DNA of 64,000 nucleotides from Treponema sp. GTDB taxonomy: Bacteria > Spirochaetota > Spirochaetia > Treponematales > Treponemataceae. Position numbers and translations under genes: made by a program. The notes under the pieces were generated by a model, which did not search any database, was not told the DNA's origin, and saw nothing but the letters and a program-made list of their open reading frames with translations. Below, piece by piece: positions 1 to 8,582 of the stretch (its first letter is position 1; every line of letters starts with the position of its first letter). Location: positions 1 to 64,000 of the forward strand of contig JAFZRP010000114.1 in the NCBI GenBank assembly GCA_017619795.1. Direction: 5' to 3'.

Positions 1-152
1 GCCGGATTCGAGTTTACAAGTACAATCTTATAACCCAATTCGCGCAAAGCCTTACAAGCCTGAGTTCCCGAATAGTCAAACTCACAAGCCTGTCCAATAA
101 CAATCGGTCCCGACCCAATAATCAAAACTTTGTTAATGTCCGTTCGTTTCAT
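1..152 (-). CDS. carB: carbamoyl-phosphate synthase large subunit, N-terminal fragment
   Basis: Only the first 50 codons lie in the window; the rest runs off the left edge. The reverse strand from the ATG at 152 reads [20 protein letters not shown] and continues with [20 protein letters not shown]. This is the characteristic start of the CarB large subunit, which makes carbamoyl phosphate from ammonia (delivered by CarA), bicarbonate and two ATP for pyrimidine and arginine synthesis. The [10 protein letters not shown] segment belongs to the first pre-ATP-grasp domain. No strong ribosome site is seen upstream. The identification rests on a short but highly conserved stretch. Confidence 0.93.
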   Translation of the reverse strand, partial: MKRTDINKVLIIGSGPIVIGQACEFDYSGTQACKALRELGYKIVLVNSNP

Positions 153-185
153 ATATATAACTCCTATAAAAAACTGTTTCATCAG

Positions 186-238
186 TGGTGGTTGAACTTT
201 TCGAAACCACCTGTCATGCTGAACTTGTTTCAGCATCT
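186..238. repeat. intergenic hairpin plus short dispersed palindrome copy A
   Basis: A hairpin with arms GGTGGTT (186-192) and AACCACC (205-211) is followed by TGTCATGCTGAACTTGTTTCAGCATCT at 212-238, whose arms GCTGAA and TTCAGC pair. The second part belongs to a dispersed family also seen at 36851, 37201, 45751 and 60913. The 153-504 intergenic stretch otherwise holds a GC-rich, non-coding-looking tract (about 240-355) and the terminator at 363-387. Confidence 0.6.
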
Positions 239-362
239 TTAGGAGGGGGAAGTCTCCCCCTCGCTCCAGCCTCCTCGCTTCGCTGCGGTGTCTTCCACTA
301 CCCCCTCTGCGGGCTCAATCGCCGCCCGCAACGCCTGCTCAAGACTTGAGGGTATAAAAAAA

Positions 363-387
363 GCGAGTTCCTAAAAAAGAAACTCGC
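363..387 (-). terminator. hairpin terminator upstream of carB
   Basis: Arms GCGAGTT (363-369) and AACTCGC (381-387) enclose an A-rich loop, and an A run lies on the lower side (about 355-362), which would be the U run on the minus-strand transcript. It would end transcription from the XRE-type gene at 505-855 before carB. Confidence 0.55.
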
Positions 388-504
388 CGTTGAAATCAAA
401 TAAAAATAGTATGAACTGTTTTATTAACCATGAGAATCATAATGTCAAAACTACACTCAATTTTCATACTGAGACTGTATATTATCATAAAGTCAGATTT
501 TGTG

Positions 505-855
505 CTAGTCTATTTCGCTTTCAATTTCATTAAGAACAGTATCAACATACTCTCTCAGATTCTTAGCTATAGCAGATTTTATTATTCCAGAATCCGTTGA
601 ATCCTCATTAAAAGAACTATGAACAGGAAGAAAAAGCGTATGGATATCTACATCTAAAGCCTTTGTTAATTTTGCAAGATTCTTGTCGCTTGTCCAGCAT
701 CTTGAAAGTTCAATGTTCTTTACAGTTTCTTCTGAAAGTTCTGCTTTTTCTGCAAGTTCAAATTGTGTGAGTTTAAGACTTTTTCTTATGCGTTTAACAT
801 TTTCACCAAGTCTATTTTGTATGTCGTCTGGAGTCATACATATATTTTTTAACAA
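505..855 (-). CDS. XRE-family helix-turn-helix regulator
   Basis: A small DNA-binding protein of about 110-116 residues with a Cro/CI-type helix-turn-helix. Residues about 14-70 contain RIRKSLKLTQFELAEKAELS followed by the usual ETVKNIE recognition region and a hydrophobic LAKLTKALDVDIHTLF third part. The C-terminal 40 residues are acidic and do not resemble a known domain. The longest frame begins with TTG at 855; an in-frame ATG at 837 is the alternative. Neither has a clear Shine-Dalgarno, so the start is uncertain. It is transcribed away from the AT-rich gene run at 997-4737 and could regulate it, but no operator was recognised. Confidence 0.85.
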   Translation of the reverse strand: MLKNICMTPDDIQNRLGENVKRIRKSLKLTQFELAEKAELSEETVKNIELSRCWTSDKNLAKLTKALDVDIHTLFLPVHSSFNEDSTDSGIIKSAIAKNLREYVDTVLNEIESEID

Positions 856-996
856 GAACTAAATAATCTGAATGATTAAATACGACATATTTATCTAATT
901 CTGTTGCAATATAACATATCTAGATGTAAAATTAAAACATATAAATTATTTTGGGTTGTAAGCAACACTAAAGTTGTCATATTATAGGAGGTTTCT

Positions 997-1452
997 ATGT
1001 CTTGGTATTGGGTTCTTATAGTAATAGTAGTTTTAGTTATTATTTTCTTTGTTTGTAGAGGTCTTATGTGTTGGTATTGGAAAATCAATGAAAGATTAGA
1101 TCTTCTTTCAACAATTAACTCAAAATTAAATAGCAATCTATTTTCTAACGATTCAGATAAACAAAAAGATATTATTCGTTTATTAACAAGCATTGATACA
1201 AAGCTTTCTGAAATCACAATAAAAGAAAACAGTAACAAGCAGTTTGAATCTAAATCAAAAGCAGAAAAACAAGGTTCTTCTAATGCTTCTGGAAAAGATT
1301 CAACTGGAGATGATGAATATTTTATTATTCACCAAAACGGACGGACTTTTGCAAGGAAAGGACTAAACTTGTATTGTCCAAACTGTCATTCTTTTATTGA
1401 TTCCGAGTCATACACTATGTGCTCAAACTGTGGAAAATCATTGACTGATTAA
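997..1452 (+). CDS. membrane-anchored zinc-ribbon protein
   Basis: A 151-residue protein of unknown function. Residues about 4-22 form one hydrophobic membrane helix (VLIVIVVLVIIFFV core). A polar Ser/Lys-rich linker follows, then a short C-terminal zinc ribbon with CPNC and CSNCG (about residues 127-147), typical of a treble-clef or rubredoxin-like knuckle. The start is well supported by AGGAGG at 986-991 before the ATG. The stop is 15 bp before the next gene, so the two are probably co-transcribed. The likely location is the inner membrane with the ribbon in the cytoplasm; this is inferred from the single N-terminal helix. Confidence 0.75.
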   Translation: MSWYWVLIVIVVLVIIFFVCRGLMCWYWKINERLDLLSTINSKLNSNLFSNDSDKQKDIIRLLTSIDTKLSEITIKENSNKQFESKSKAEKQGSSNASGKDSTGDDEYFIIHQNGRTFARKGLNLYCPNCHSFIDSESYTMCSNCGKSLTD

Positions 1453-1467
1453 AATTGTTTTGAAAAT

Positions 1468-2208
1468 ATGAGCAGAGAAGATCTTTTTTCGGTAAATAAA
1501 GAAATTATTTCCCATCTAACTGATATAGGAATAAATGATGCTTTTTATTATGAACCTGGAAATCCTGATTGGTATTGGTCAAAAGATAATAAAAGAATCG
1601 GTTTATGTAATCTAGAGACATATCAAAAAGGAATAAACAAAGAAGAGTTTCATGGTATAAATGTTGTAAACCAAACAATTCTTGATAATTGGTCTTGGGG
1701 AAATAAAACAATCCGTAATACATATTTCATAAATTATTGTATAAGAAAGAGTTTAGAGAATGTTCATATAAAATATACCGAAGAAGATTTACGTTTTTTT
1801 AGAGAACAATCAAAATCAGAAAAAGCTCCAGATTCAAAATATTGGGATGTATATGAAGCAATGGATAAATCATTGTATTTTAATTTCCGACATTCCATTT
1901 CTAAAACGGTAGGAGCAGATGATGCATATCTTATAAAAGCATATTCACAAGATGCTTTTCTTTGTAAAAACTATCGTGATTTTATAAAAGCAAGCGAATT
2001 AAGTATTGTAGTAGCAAGTGGAGAAACTGGAGCAAAGTTACTTTCATTAATTTACCCGGAATTAAAAGGTAAACTAAAGTTCCGTGGTAATCCTGTAACT
2101 TTTGAAAAAACACTTTTTGTTTCCATACCACATCCTTCGAGAATAAGTTATGCAGATATAACGGCTTGTGTTAATAAAATTGCAGAAGCAATGAAAACAA
2201 ATGAATAA
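1468..2208 (+). CDS. hypothetical protein, possibly uracil-DNA-glycosylase-fold
   Basis: A soluble 246-residue protein I do not recognise with certainty. The C-terminal part has a hydrophobic strand (ELSIVVASGETGAKLL, about 178-193) followed by SIPHPSRISYADI (about 216-228). A strand, then a helix, then a HPS motif recalls the end of the uracil-DNA-glycosylase-like fold, but the N-terminal catalytic loop of that superfamily is not evident, so this is only a structural hint. The ATG has no clear Shine-Dalgarno and lies 15 bp after the preceding stop, so translation may be coupled. It has no recognisable signal peptide or membrane helix. Confidence 0.55.
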   Translation: MSREDLFSVNKEIISHLTDIGINDAFYYEPGNPDWYWSKDNKRIGLCNLETYQKGINKEEFHGINVVNQTILDNWSWGNKTIRNTYFINYCIRKSLENVHIKYTEEDLRFFREQSKSEKAPDSKYWDVYEAMDKSLYFNFRHSISKTVGADDAYLIKAYSQDAFLCKNYRDFIKASELSIVVASGETGAKLLSLIYPELKGKLKFRGNPVTFEKTLFVSIPHPSRISYADITACVNKIAEAMKTNE

Positions 2209-2243
2209 TCAATATTTTACAAAAAACAATACAGGAGGAAAGA

Positions 2244-2495
2244 ATGTCAAAGTTTTATTGTGAGTATTGTGGTCATATGGCTTATACAGTTCAGTCTCTG
2301 ACGGCAAGTACTTGTCAGCGACACCCTTTAGGACCTTATAAAGGAAAACACAAACTATATGAGGGTGGAGAGAAATCTCAATACATATGCAAGTACTGTG
2401 GACATAAGTCATCAACAATTGTTTCATTAGTTGCGGGTACTTGTCAACGCCATCCCGATGGTCAGTATAAAGGCAGGCATGCTCCGGCATTATAA
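2244..2495 (+). CDS. tandem zinc-knuckle small protein
   Basis: An 83-residue protein made almost entirely of two copies of a roughly 37-residue unit. Each unit has YCxYCGH (or YCKYCGH), a Ser/Thr-rich middle, CQRHPxGxYKG and a final KH or RH. The conserved CxxC, Cys and His residues should bind one zinc per unit. The ATG follows a strong site (AGGAGG at 2233-2238). A terminator follows 7 bp after the stop. The function is unknown; a nucleic-acid or protein-binding role is only a guess from the fold. Confidence 0.75.
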   Translation: MSKFYCEYCGHMAYTVQSLTASTCQRHPLGPYKGKHKLYEGGEKSQYICKYCGHKSSTIVSLVAGTCQRHPDGQYKGRHAPAL

Positions 2496-2501
2496 CTTTA
2501 G

Positions 2502-2528
2502 CAGACGGCAGTAATGTCGTCTGTTTTT
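2502..2528 (+). terminator. rho-independent terminator
   Basis: CAGACGGCA (2502-2510), a GTAA loop and TGTCGTCTG (2515-2523) form a nine-pair stem with one G-T pair, followed by TTTTTAT. It ends the 997-2495 transcription unit. Confidence 0.85.
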
Positions 2529-2545
2529 ATTTATTTGGAGGAAAA

Positions 2546-3658
2546 GTGAAAAATAATAAAATATTAAAAAGCAAGGGCGGAATAATTTTAATAATTGTAT
2601 TTGCTCTGATTTTTTTAATTACATCGGTTTTATTTAAAGTCTTTGGTATTACTGATATTTGGGCTCAACTTACAGGAACATTACTTGGAACAATTATAAC
2701 CGCAATTGTTACAGTCCTTTTACTTGGAGTACAGACGAATAAAGAAATTGGTCATGACAGAGATGTAGGGATATTTGAAAAAAAGCAGGAAGTCTATTTT
2801 GATTTTATCGAGACACTCGAACAAATAACACAAGACGGAAGAATAAATGTTCCCGGAGTTCCTGGATATATTGAACCAAAAACAGATAATGAAATAAATG
2901 ATGAATTACAGCATCTCATTTATCAACTGGGGAAACTTCAAATGACGGCAAATCCAGATACTTCTAAAGACATTACAGAAAAAGTTGGTCAGATAATAAA
3001 GGTAATGAATGATAAGTCTGCTTTAAGTATTTCTGAAAAATATTCAAAATTTGCAGGGCAGCTTTTTCAGATTGTTTCAATTCTAAGAAATGATATGTAT
3101 AACGATGGAAAAAACACTGAAATTAAAAATGCAGTAGATCCTTATTGCATAAAAGGAGCATTAGAAATAGCTGGTCTTGATGTAAACAAAACAGAATCAG
3201 ATGAAGAAGTTCTTGCGAACTTTTGTGATTTGATGGTTTCTGAACTAAAAGAAGCTTATCCAAATACAAGCGGAACTCATATTGATTTTTTATCATCAAA
3301 TAGAAAAAGGGAAGCAATGGTTTCTATAGATGCAGCAAAGGCGTTTTATGATAATACTGTAAATGAAAAATTCATAGATATTAGTACTCCTGTTGGAAAC
3401 ACAGTTGTTGATATTGAAATTATAAACTCAAATAAAAACCCAACAGGTATTATTCAGGTTGGTGTAAGAAAGGGAATCAACAAAGGTTGGAATCCTTCAA
3501 AGAAAATCCCTGATAATAAACTTAAAAAAATTGGTTTTGCACAAAAAGATTCTGCATTTTTAGAGTTTAAGTCTGCTGATGAAAATGGAAGAAAAGATAT
3601 TGTAAAAGAAGTTCTTCAAAAGTGTGATGGTTTAAAAGATTTTTTGGAGGGAAAATGA
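2546..3658 (+). CDS. membrane protein with two N-terminal helices and a cytoplasmic domain
   Basis: A 370-residue protein starting with GTG at 2546, supported by TTTGGAGGAA just upstream. Residues about 11-32 and 40-62 are two membrane helices. The rest is a hydrophilic, mainly helical domain (about 75-370) that looks cytoplasmic and carries no motif I can name. The stop overlaps the next start by four bases (ATGA), so it is translationally coupled to the secreted protein at 3655. It sits among genes of unknown role with similarly low GC. Confidence 0.7.
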   Translation: MKNNKILKSKGGIILIIVFALIFLITSVLFKVFGITDIWAQLTGTLLGTIITAIVTVLLLGVQTNKEIGHDRDVGIFEKKQEVYFDFIETLEQITQDGRINVPGVPGYIEPKTDNEINDELQHLIYQLGKLQMTANPDTSKDITEKVGQIIKVMNDKSALSISEKYSKFAGQLFQIVSILRNDMYNDGKNTEIKNAVDPYCIKGALEIAGLDVNKTESDEEVLANFCDLMVSELKEAYPNTSGTHIDFLSSNRKREAMVSIDAAKAFYDNTVNEKFIDISTPVGNTVVDIEIINSNKNPTGIIQVGVRKGINKGWNPSKKIPDNKLKKIGFAQKDSAFLEFKSADENGRKDIVKEVLQKCDGLKDFLEGK

Positions 3659-4737
3659 AAAGAACAACTTTTATGATTTTATTATTATTCACAGTATTTT
3701 CGGTTCATTCTCAAAATCTTGCACAGGCTGTTTTGCAATGTGATTTTCCTACTGTGCAAAAATATGTAGAGAAACTTGATGTAGATTTAAATAAACGATT
3801 GGATAACCAATATATTGGTTATGTAAATGATCCAACTTATCTTTTTTTAGCAGTTTATGACGAAAACTCAGGAAATGGACTTGAAAGATGTAAGATGGCA
3901 AAATATCTTATAGAACACAGTGCAAAAATCGATGCTGATTCTCTTTTTTGGGTAATTGAATTGCAAAGGTATGAATTACTTTGGTATTTTTATGTTTACG
4001 GTAAATTTGACAAAAATATACGTCTTACACTTGGAAGTCTAGATGCAGTATATAGCCCTATGAATTCATTGACCAATGCTTTTAGTTCATTTAGTAAAAA
4101 TTACAATGAAGAAAAAAAGAAATTAGCTCAAAAAAAATGGACATTACTTGATTACTATCAATCCTCTCTGTTGCATAAATGGAATAGTAACTTTACTTAT
4201 AATGCTGAAAGGGATTTTTATGCTGGTGTATATACAAATAATCACTGGCTTTGGAGAAATCCAACAAATGCATTTTATACAATGGAATTACTAGCTAGAA
4301 TTAGTAATACAGAAGATTATGAAAAATGCAACCACACCGTTTGGCTTATAGCAGAAGATTTAGAACATATAAAAAAATACCTCAGAGAGGGTGGCGAGTT
4401 TTACGAAGTTGATTTTATGGTTATGAATCTTTTAAGAAATGAAGAGCTTATTTCATTTTTAAAAGACTTAGATTTCTACAAACCTTGTAATATTAAGACT
4501 GAGGAACTTGGGCCCTTTGCTTTTTGGATTTTAGATAATTTCTTTAAAAATAAAATTGACAAAAACAGTATAGAATATCTAAAAGCACTTTATTATCAAC
4601 ATTTTGATTCTTCGGGAGAATATGCTAAAAAGATATTAGAACTTGAGGCTAGTGGTATAAAATTGAATAAATCCCTAGATAATTTTTCTGAGCTGACTCT
4701 TTCAGATTTTAAGATGAATTATGAAATACTAGATTAA
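3655..4737 (+). CDS. secreted hypothetical protein with ankyrin-like N-terminal half
   Basis: A 360-residue protein with a clear signal peptide (MKRTTFMILLLFTVFSVHSQ, probable cleavage after Ser-Gln). Residues about 20-110 have LAQAVLQCDFPTVQKYVEKL and later FLAVYDEN and CKMAKYLIEHSAKID, the spacing and hydrophobic pattern of degenerate ankyrin repeats. The remainder is rich in Tyr, Leu and Lys with no recognised domain. It overlaps the upstream membrane-protein gene by 4 bp, so the two products may act together at the envelope. The periplasmic location is an inference from the signal peptide. Confidence 0.65.
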   Translation: MKRTTFMILLLFTVFSVHSQNLAQAVLQCDFPTVQKYVEKLDVDLNKRLDNQYIGYVNDPTYLFLAVYDENSGNGLERCKMAKYLIEHSAKIDADSLFWVIELQRYELLWYFYVYGKFDKNIRLTLGSLDAVYSPMNSLTNAFSSFSKNYNEEKKKLAQKKWTLLDYYQSSLLHKWNSNFTYNAERDFYAGVYTNNHWLWRNPTNAFYTMELLARISNTEDYEKCNHTVWLIAEDLEHIKKYLREGGEFYEVDFMVMNLLRNEELISFLKDLDFYKPCNIKTEELGPFAFWILDNFFKNKIDKNSIEYLKALYYQHFDSSGEYAKKILELEASGIKLNKSLDNFSELTLSDFKMNYEILD

Positions 4738-4753
4738 TAAGAAAAGAAAATTT

Positions 4754-5161
4754 TCACATTCCAAGAAAATCTTCTGGTGTAATCGCCTTAACAGGTGAAA
4801 ACTTATAATCCTTCACATTTCTTGTAATAATATATTTTACATGATACCGTTTTGCACAATATGCTTGTAAAGCATCTTCAAAATCAGTAATCACACCAGA
4901 AAAAGCAAACTTCAAGTCTTTTGCAGAAACTTTAGCTATTTTGAGTGTGTCAATAAAATCGGATACCTTTTTCAATTGTTCTTCTTTATTTGAAAAATAC
5001 TTCCTTGTAATGTACATAACGTCTGCAACTGAAATAGTTGAAACAACAGCCTTATTACCTTCTAAAACGATTTTTTCATAACAGGCAACAGAAGCTTTAT
5101 AATCTGGTTCACGTTTTGTGAGAATATCAATTGTAATATTTGTATCTAAAAGAACTTTCAC
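4754..5161 (-). CDS. PIN-domain toxin (VapC-like)
   Basis: A 135-residue PIN-domain protein, probably a magnesium-dependent RNase toxin. The N-terminal MKVLLDTNITIDIL carries the first acidic residue (Asp6), SVADVMYI follows in the middle, and DFEDALQAYCA plus ITRNVKDY supply the later acidic and Asn/Asp positions of the family. Its start overlaps the stop of the upstream small gene by 4 bp (5158-5161), the usual antitoxin-then-toxin order. The fold is clear; the cellular target cannot be read from sequence. Confidence 0.82.
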   Translation of the reverse strand: MKVLLDTNITIDILTKREPDYKASVACYEKIVLEGNKAVVSTISVADVMYITRKYFSNKEEQLKKVSDFIDTLKIAKVSAKDLKFAFSGVITDFEDALQAYCAKRYHVKYIITRNVKDYKFSPVKAITPEDFLGM

Positions 5162-5373
5162 TGTCGAACAAACCTCTCCTGCTTTTCCTTGTTTTCATCA
5201 ATATTCGACGGAAGAATTCCAACAACCGCATGGAGGGCATCTAGTTTTTTTTGAGCAGAACGAGAAATTTTCTTTTCTTTTTTCTTGGGAAGAATTTTAA
5301 TACCATAATTCTCTGCCTGCTCTTTATAATTAGCAGGATTTGAGAAAAAATCTGAATAAGATACAACAATCAT
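5158..5373 (-). CDS. antitoxin partner of the PIN toxin
   Basis: A 71-residue protein starting at an ATG preceded by AAGGAG (about 5380-5385). The N-terminal MIVVSYSDFFSNPANYKEQA is weakly like the Phd/YefM fold, and the middle is a basic patch (PKKKEKKISRSAQKK). By position it is the antitoxin: it lies immediately upstream of the PIN gene with a 4-bp overlap. The assignment rests more on context than on its own sequence. Confidence 0.7.
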   Translation of the reverse strand: MIVVSYSDFFSNPANYKEQAENYGIKILPKKKEKKISRSAQKKLDALHAVVGILPSNIDENKEKQERFVRQ

Positions 5374-5514
5374 TCCGTTTGCTCCTTAATACCATTATAT
5401 CATATAAAGAATAATTTTGTAAAACTTTCGTTATTACCCTTTTTCCAACAATTATTCGAAAAACCTAAAACAAATCACTCGAAAAAAGCAAAACAAACTT
5501 GTTTATCGTTTTTA

Positions 5515-7650
5515 TCAAAACCCCTTCTCAAACCGCTCCAACAGCTTCTGTTTCTTATTATTCTTAATCATTGTAGCAAGCGACATAGACACTTTTTCCA
5601 CCTCGCAATGCTTTTTGTCAAAGAACCGTCCAAACTCCTCAAAAGCCTTGTCGAACATTTCCTCATTGCAAGAATACAACTGCACCGTACCAGTTTTACC
5701 ATCGTAATAAACCGCCGCACTTCCTAAATAATCATCCTTGTTAAAAATCCAACGTTCTGTTTTGGAAGAGCCTTTTTGGGAAACCTCGTGCACCCATTCA
5801 TTTCCTTTTTTTCTTGCCCATTCCGGTGGAAAATCTTCTGATAATGAAGTTTCCGCAAACCTTGTTTCTGCAAAACACTGTATAACTCGACTTCCATTAT
5901 GATAAATCGGTGGAACAGTCGCAATTTTCTGTGCACACCAGAATGGAACAGGATTAAAATGAATAACTCCATTCAGACCTTTAAGCTCAAAAGTCTGCCC
6001 TGCAACCGAACGCGCTAATGCTTCAATATCCCTCGCTTGTAACCCCTTCCAGCCTAACTGCGGCCCATACGCAATAAACCAGCCGCCCATATCCACAAGA
6101 ACCGTAAGACAGCAAATATTATCTTCATCAAAAAGCGTATTCAAAGAAGGAGATGCTACTACAATAGGTGAGCCATCTGGCAAAAGACAGGTAAATAAAT
6201 TGTCACGGAGCTTTTCGGCAATATCAAACGTATAAAAATCCCAGGTACGGTCACCAAAAGCACCAGCCCTATTCGCATTCGTATGATAAACACTTGCAAT
6301 CCATTGGTCAAAAAGCATATTCATAGAGCTTTCAGGCATTTGCGACAACACATTAATATTTGCCTTAATCTCTTTCATAATTCGTCTCATAATCCTTTCG
6401 CCATCCTTATGCCAGGCAGGCTCTGTTTTATAATTTCCCCAATATTCGTCAAACTCCGCTCGAATCCTTGCAATTTCTTCATCACTCGGAACAAGGCAAC
6501 CCTTCGGCAGCTCAATGTGAGGACGATTCTCCCTCTCTTCCTTCTTCTTTTGCAGAAACTCCTCGCTGAATGCAGTTTTATCATAATCACCATATTCATC
6601 TCTGAGAGTTTCCGGCAAATGTCCCCAGTTTGACCAAAGATGACTCGTATTATTCAAATCCTGATAAATCGCACAGAACGCCTTAAAAGATTTCTCGCTG
6701 GTAAGGATTCCGTACTCGTTTTGAACATAATCTACAATTTCCTGAAGAGTATAGCGCACCTTTATAAGAGGGATAATATCATAAGCCACATCTTCTGCGT
6801 AATCAATATCCTTTAATTCCTTTCCTAAAAATGCCACAAGCTTCTTAAAAGCAGGATTTTCTTCATCGTAGTCAGAAAAACCTATGTGTTCAAAAATCTC
6901 ATCTTCGCTTGGGATATAAGGCTTAAAATGATTTCTATCTTTAAGGATATAATCACGAAAGCTTTTATTAACAGCAAAATCCACCAGCATATTATTGTCA
7001 AACACAAATCCGCCGGAAATAAAAGCTGCCCGTTTAAAATAAAGCTTCAAGTCCTTCTTGTTGATTTTGATATCAGGATAATCACGCTCATAAATCTGCA
7101 TAAAAACGTCAGTCGGACAAAGTCCATACAAAGCAGAAAGCACTTCTCCATATTCCATAAAATCATGCAAATCTCCAGGTGTAAACTTATCTTCTTTTGC
7201 TAGTTTTACAAGCTCCTGTATTTTTGCTTTTACTTCATCAGGAACAACAAGCACAGGATTTTCTTCATCCTCAGCAAACAAATACATAAGCCCGTTTTCA
7301 AAGGCATTCATATTTGAAAACGTGATTATGTCCTCAGCTCCTTCACCATAAGTCTGCATAAAGATTTCCAGCAAACGCCCCTTATCAGCATCCTCATCCT
7401 TGCTATAGGCTGCAGTAACAATAAAATCGTATGATTCTAAATATCGGAAAAGATAATCCAGCCGTTCCATTATTTTATTAGACATAAACGAAACAAGCTC
7501 GGCCTTCTTTATATTTGAGGCTATAGGTTCATCAAGATTCATTGAATCTATAAGAAACTGTAGCTGTGCTTTTGAATATGCTTCAAGACATTCAGAAAGC
7601 TTGTAACACGGTTTTGTTTTAATGGCGAAAATATTTTTAAACTTTGACAT
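5515..7650 (-). CDS. 711-residue protein of unknown function
   Basis: A large soluble protein. Residues about 15-50 (KLSECLEAYSKAQLQFLIDS and following IKKAELVSFM) resemble a small SAP or Rho-N-type helix-extended-loop-helix, which often binds nucleic acid. The middle is helical and acidic with no catalytic motif recognised. The C-terminal part is Trp/Phe-rich and ends in a basic helix (NNKKQKLLERFEKGF). It is flanked on both sides by PIN toxin modules. The start at 7650 lies 6 nt after a TATAGT -10-like hexamer (7662-7657) with no Shine-Dalgarno, so the message may be leaderless. Confidence 0.6.
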   Translation of the reverse strand: MSKFKNIFAIKTKPCYKLSECLEAYSKAQLQFLIDSMNLDEPIASNIKKAELVSFMSNKIMERLDYLFRYLESYDFIVTAAYSKDEDADKGRLLEIFMQTYGEGAEDIITFSNMNAFENGLMYLFAEDEENPVLVVPDEVKAKIQELVKLAKEDKFTPGDLHDFMEYGEVLSALYGLCPTDVFMQIYERDYPDIKINKKDLKLYFKRAAFISGGFVFDNNMLVDFAVNKSFRDYILKDRNHFKPYIPSEDEIFEHIGFSDYDEENPAFKKLVAFLGKELKDIDYAEDVAYDIIPLIKVRYTLQEIVDYVQNEYGILTSEKSFKAFCAIYQDLNNTSHLWSNWGHLPETLRDEYGDYDKTAFSEEFLQKKKEERENRPHIELPKGCLVPSDEEIARIRAEFDEYWGNYKTEPAWHKDGERIMRRIMKEIKANINVLSQMPESSMNMLFDQWIASVYHTNANRAGAFGDRTWDFYTFDIAEKLRDNLFTCLLPDGSPIVVASPSLNTLFDEDNICCLTVLVDMGGWFIAYGPQLGWKGLQARDIEALARSVAGQTFELKGLNGVIHFNPVPFWCAQKIATVPPIYHNGSRVIQCFAETRFAETSLSEDFPPEWARKKGNEWVHEVSQKGSSKTERWIFNKDDYLGSAAVYYDGKTGTVQLYSCNEEMFDKAFEEFGRFFDKKHCEVEKVSMSLATMIKNNKKQKLLERFEKGF

Positions 7651-7656
7651 AAGAAT

Positions 7657-7662
7657 ACTATA
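7657..7662 (-). promoter_or_regulatory. -10 box of a probably leaderless gene
   Basis: On the minus strand TATAGT is followed by ATTCTT and then the ATG at 7650. Initiation at the usual distance would place the 5' end at the start codon. No Shine-Dalgarno is present and no good -35 was found. Confidence 0.5.
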
Positions 7663-7699
7663 ACATAATTATTTATTTTTAATAATTCAAAAATACCAC

Positions 7700-8128
7700 T
7701 TATTCACCAAACCAATCCTCCACATACAAAAAAGCCAGCTTTTCCATTGGTTCAAAATCGGTAAGATTGTGAGTTACTAAAACCATACCATTTGCAATTG
7801 CTGTGGCGGCTATCTGCGAATCATAAAAGGGGAGTGTTTTTCCGTCTTTTTCGGCCTTTGCCTGTATTTCGCCGCAGATTTGTGCTGAAAACTTGTCGTA
7901 AGGAATAATCTCAAAAGCTTCTTCATATTTATTAAGACAATTTTGAAGATATTCTTTTTTTCGACTCTCAGGTAAACGTTCTATTCCTCTTGTTAATTCT
8001 TGCCAGGTCACGGCGGAAATAGCACATAAATCTTTATGGTTTTCATAGGATGAAACGACTTGTTCATTTGGTTGAGCTTTCGAAAACTCAGAAACTATAT
8101 TTGTATCAAGTAAATACATCTTTTTCAT
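7700..8128 (-). CDS. vapC: PIN-domain toxin (VapC family)
   Basis: A 142-residue PIN-domain ribonuclease. LLDTNIVSEF near the N terminus holds the first catalytic Asp (Asp8), TWQELTRGIERLP carries the conserved Glu, and DSQIAATAIANG plus VTHNLTDFEP provide the remaining acidic residues, so the four-acid site looks complete. It lies 21 bp downstream of a Phd/YefM-like antitoxin gene on the same strand, making a normal toxin-antitoxin pair. VapC family members cut tRNA or rRNA; this one's target is unknown. Confidence 0.88.
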   Translation of the reverse strand: MKKMYLLDTNIVSEFSKAQPNEQVVSSYENHKDLCAISAVTWQELTRGIERLPESRKKEYLQNCLNKYEEAFEIIPYDKFSAQICGEIQAKAEKDGKTLPFYDSQIAATAIANGMVLVTHNLTDFEPMEKLAFLYVEDWFGE

Positions 8129-8149
8129 AAATTATTTCCTCCCAAAAAG

Positions 8150-8437
8150 CTAAGCCCAAGGATCCTTTGAATAATCAGGGCCTTCACGAGATGGTGTAAC
8201 ATCAAAACCTACATCATCAACTACATCAGCATAGTTCTTTTTTAAATCCTTTAGTTTATCAAGCAAGGATGGCTTATTCGATTTGGCATTACCATATTCT
8301 TCATAACTAATAATCACCGCAACCGGCTTATCATAGCGTGTTAGCTCTACAACCTCGCCTTCTTCTGCCCGCTTTACAAGAGATGAAAAATTATTCCTTG
8401 CATCATAAATCGACGTCCTACACATAAGCGCCTCCAA
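8150..8437 (-). CDS. Phd/YefM-family antitoxin
   Basis: A 95-residue protein. SIYDARNNFSSLVKRAEEGE followed by VVELTRYDKPVAVIISYEEY is the classic Phd/YefM dimerisation and DNA-binding domain. The C-terminal tail is disordered and acidic, as expected for a toxin-neutralising segment. The ATG at 8437 follows TTGGAGG, a good ribosome site. An ATG-like alternative a few codons in (Met5) would give a more typical start. It should repress its own operon with the downstream PIN toxin. Confidence 0.87.
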   Translation of the reverse strand: MEALMCRTSIYDARNNFSSLVKRAEEGEVVELTRYDKPVAVIISYEEYGNAKSNKPSLLDKLKDLKKNYADVVDDVGFDVTPSREGPDYSKDPWA

Positions 8438-8582
8438 ATCCTTTTTTCATTAAAAGAGTAACACGCCAACTCGTTATAGTCAACATATTTTATTCTAGCC
8501 AACATATAATCAAAATCTCTTCCTTTTTATAATGCGTTTGCCCTGTTTGCAACACCCACATTTCCATGTTAAACTTCAATAT

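Noticed and set aside
153..504. Riboswitch or coding sequence upstream of carB
   Set aside because: Only a dispersed palindrome, a GC-rich tract and a terminator were seen; no known riboswitch core or plausible frame.
8532..8582. Earlier ATG for the alpha/beta hydrolase
   Set aside because: It lies inside the TATAAT box at 8528-8533 and adds residues unlike the family; the ATG at 8583 is used instead.
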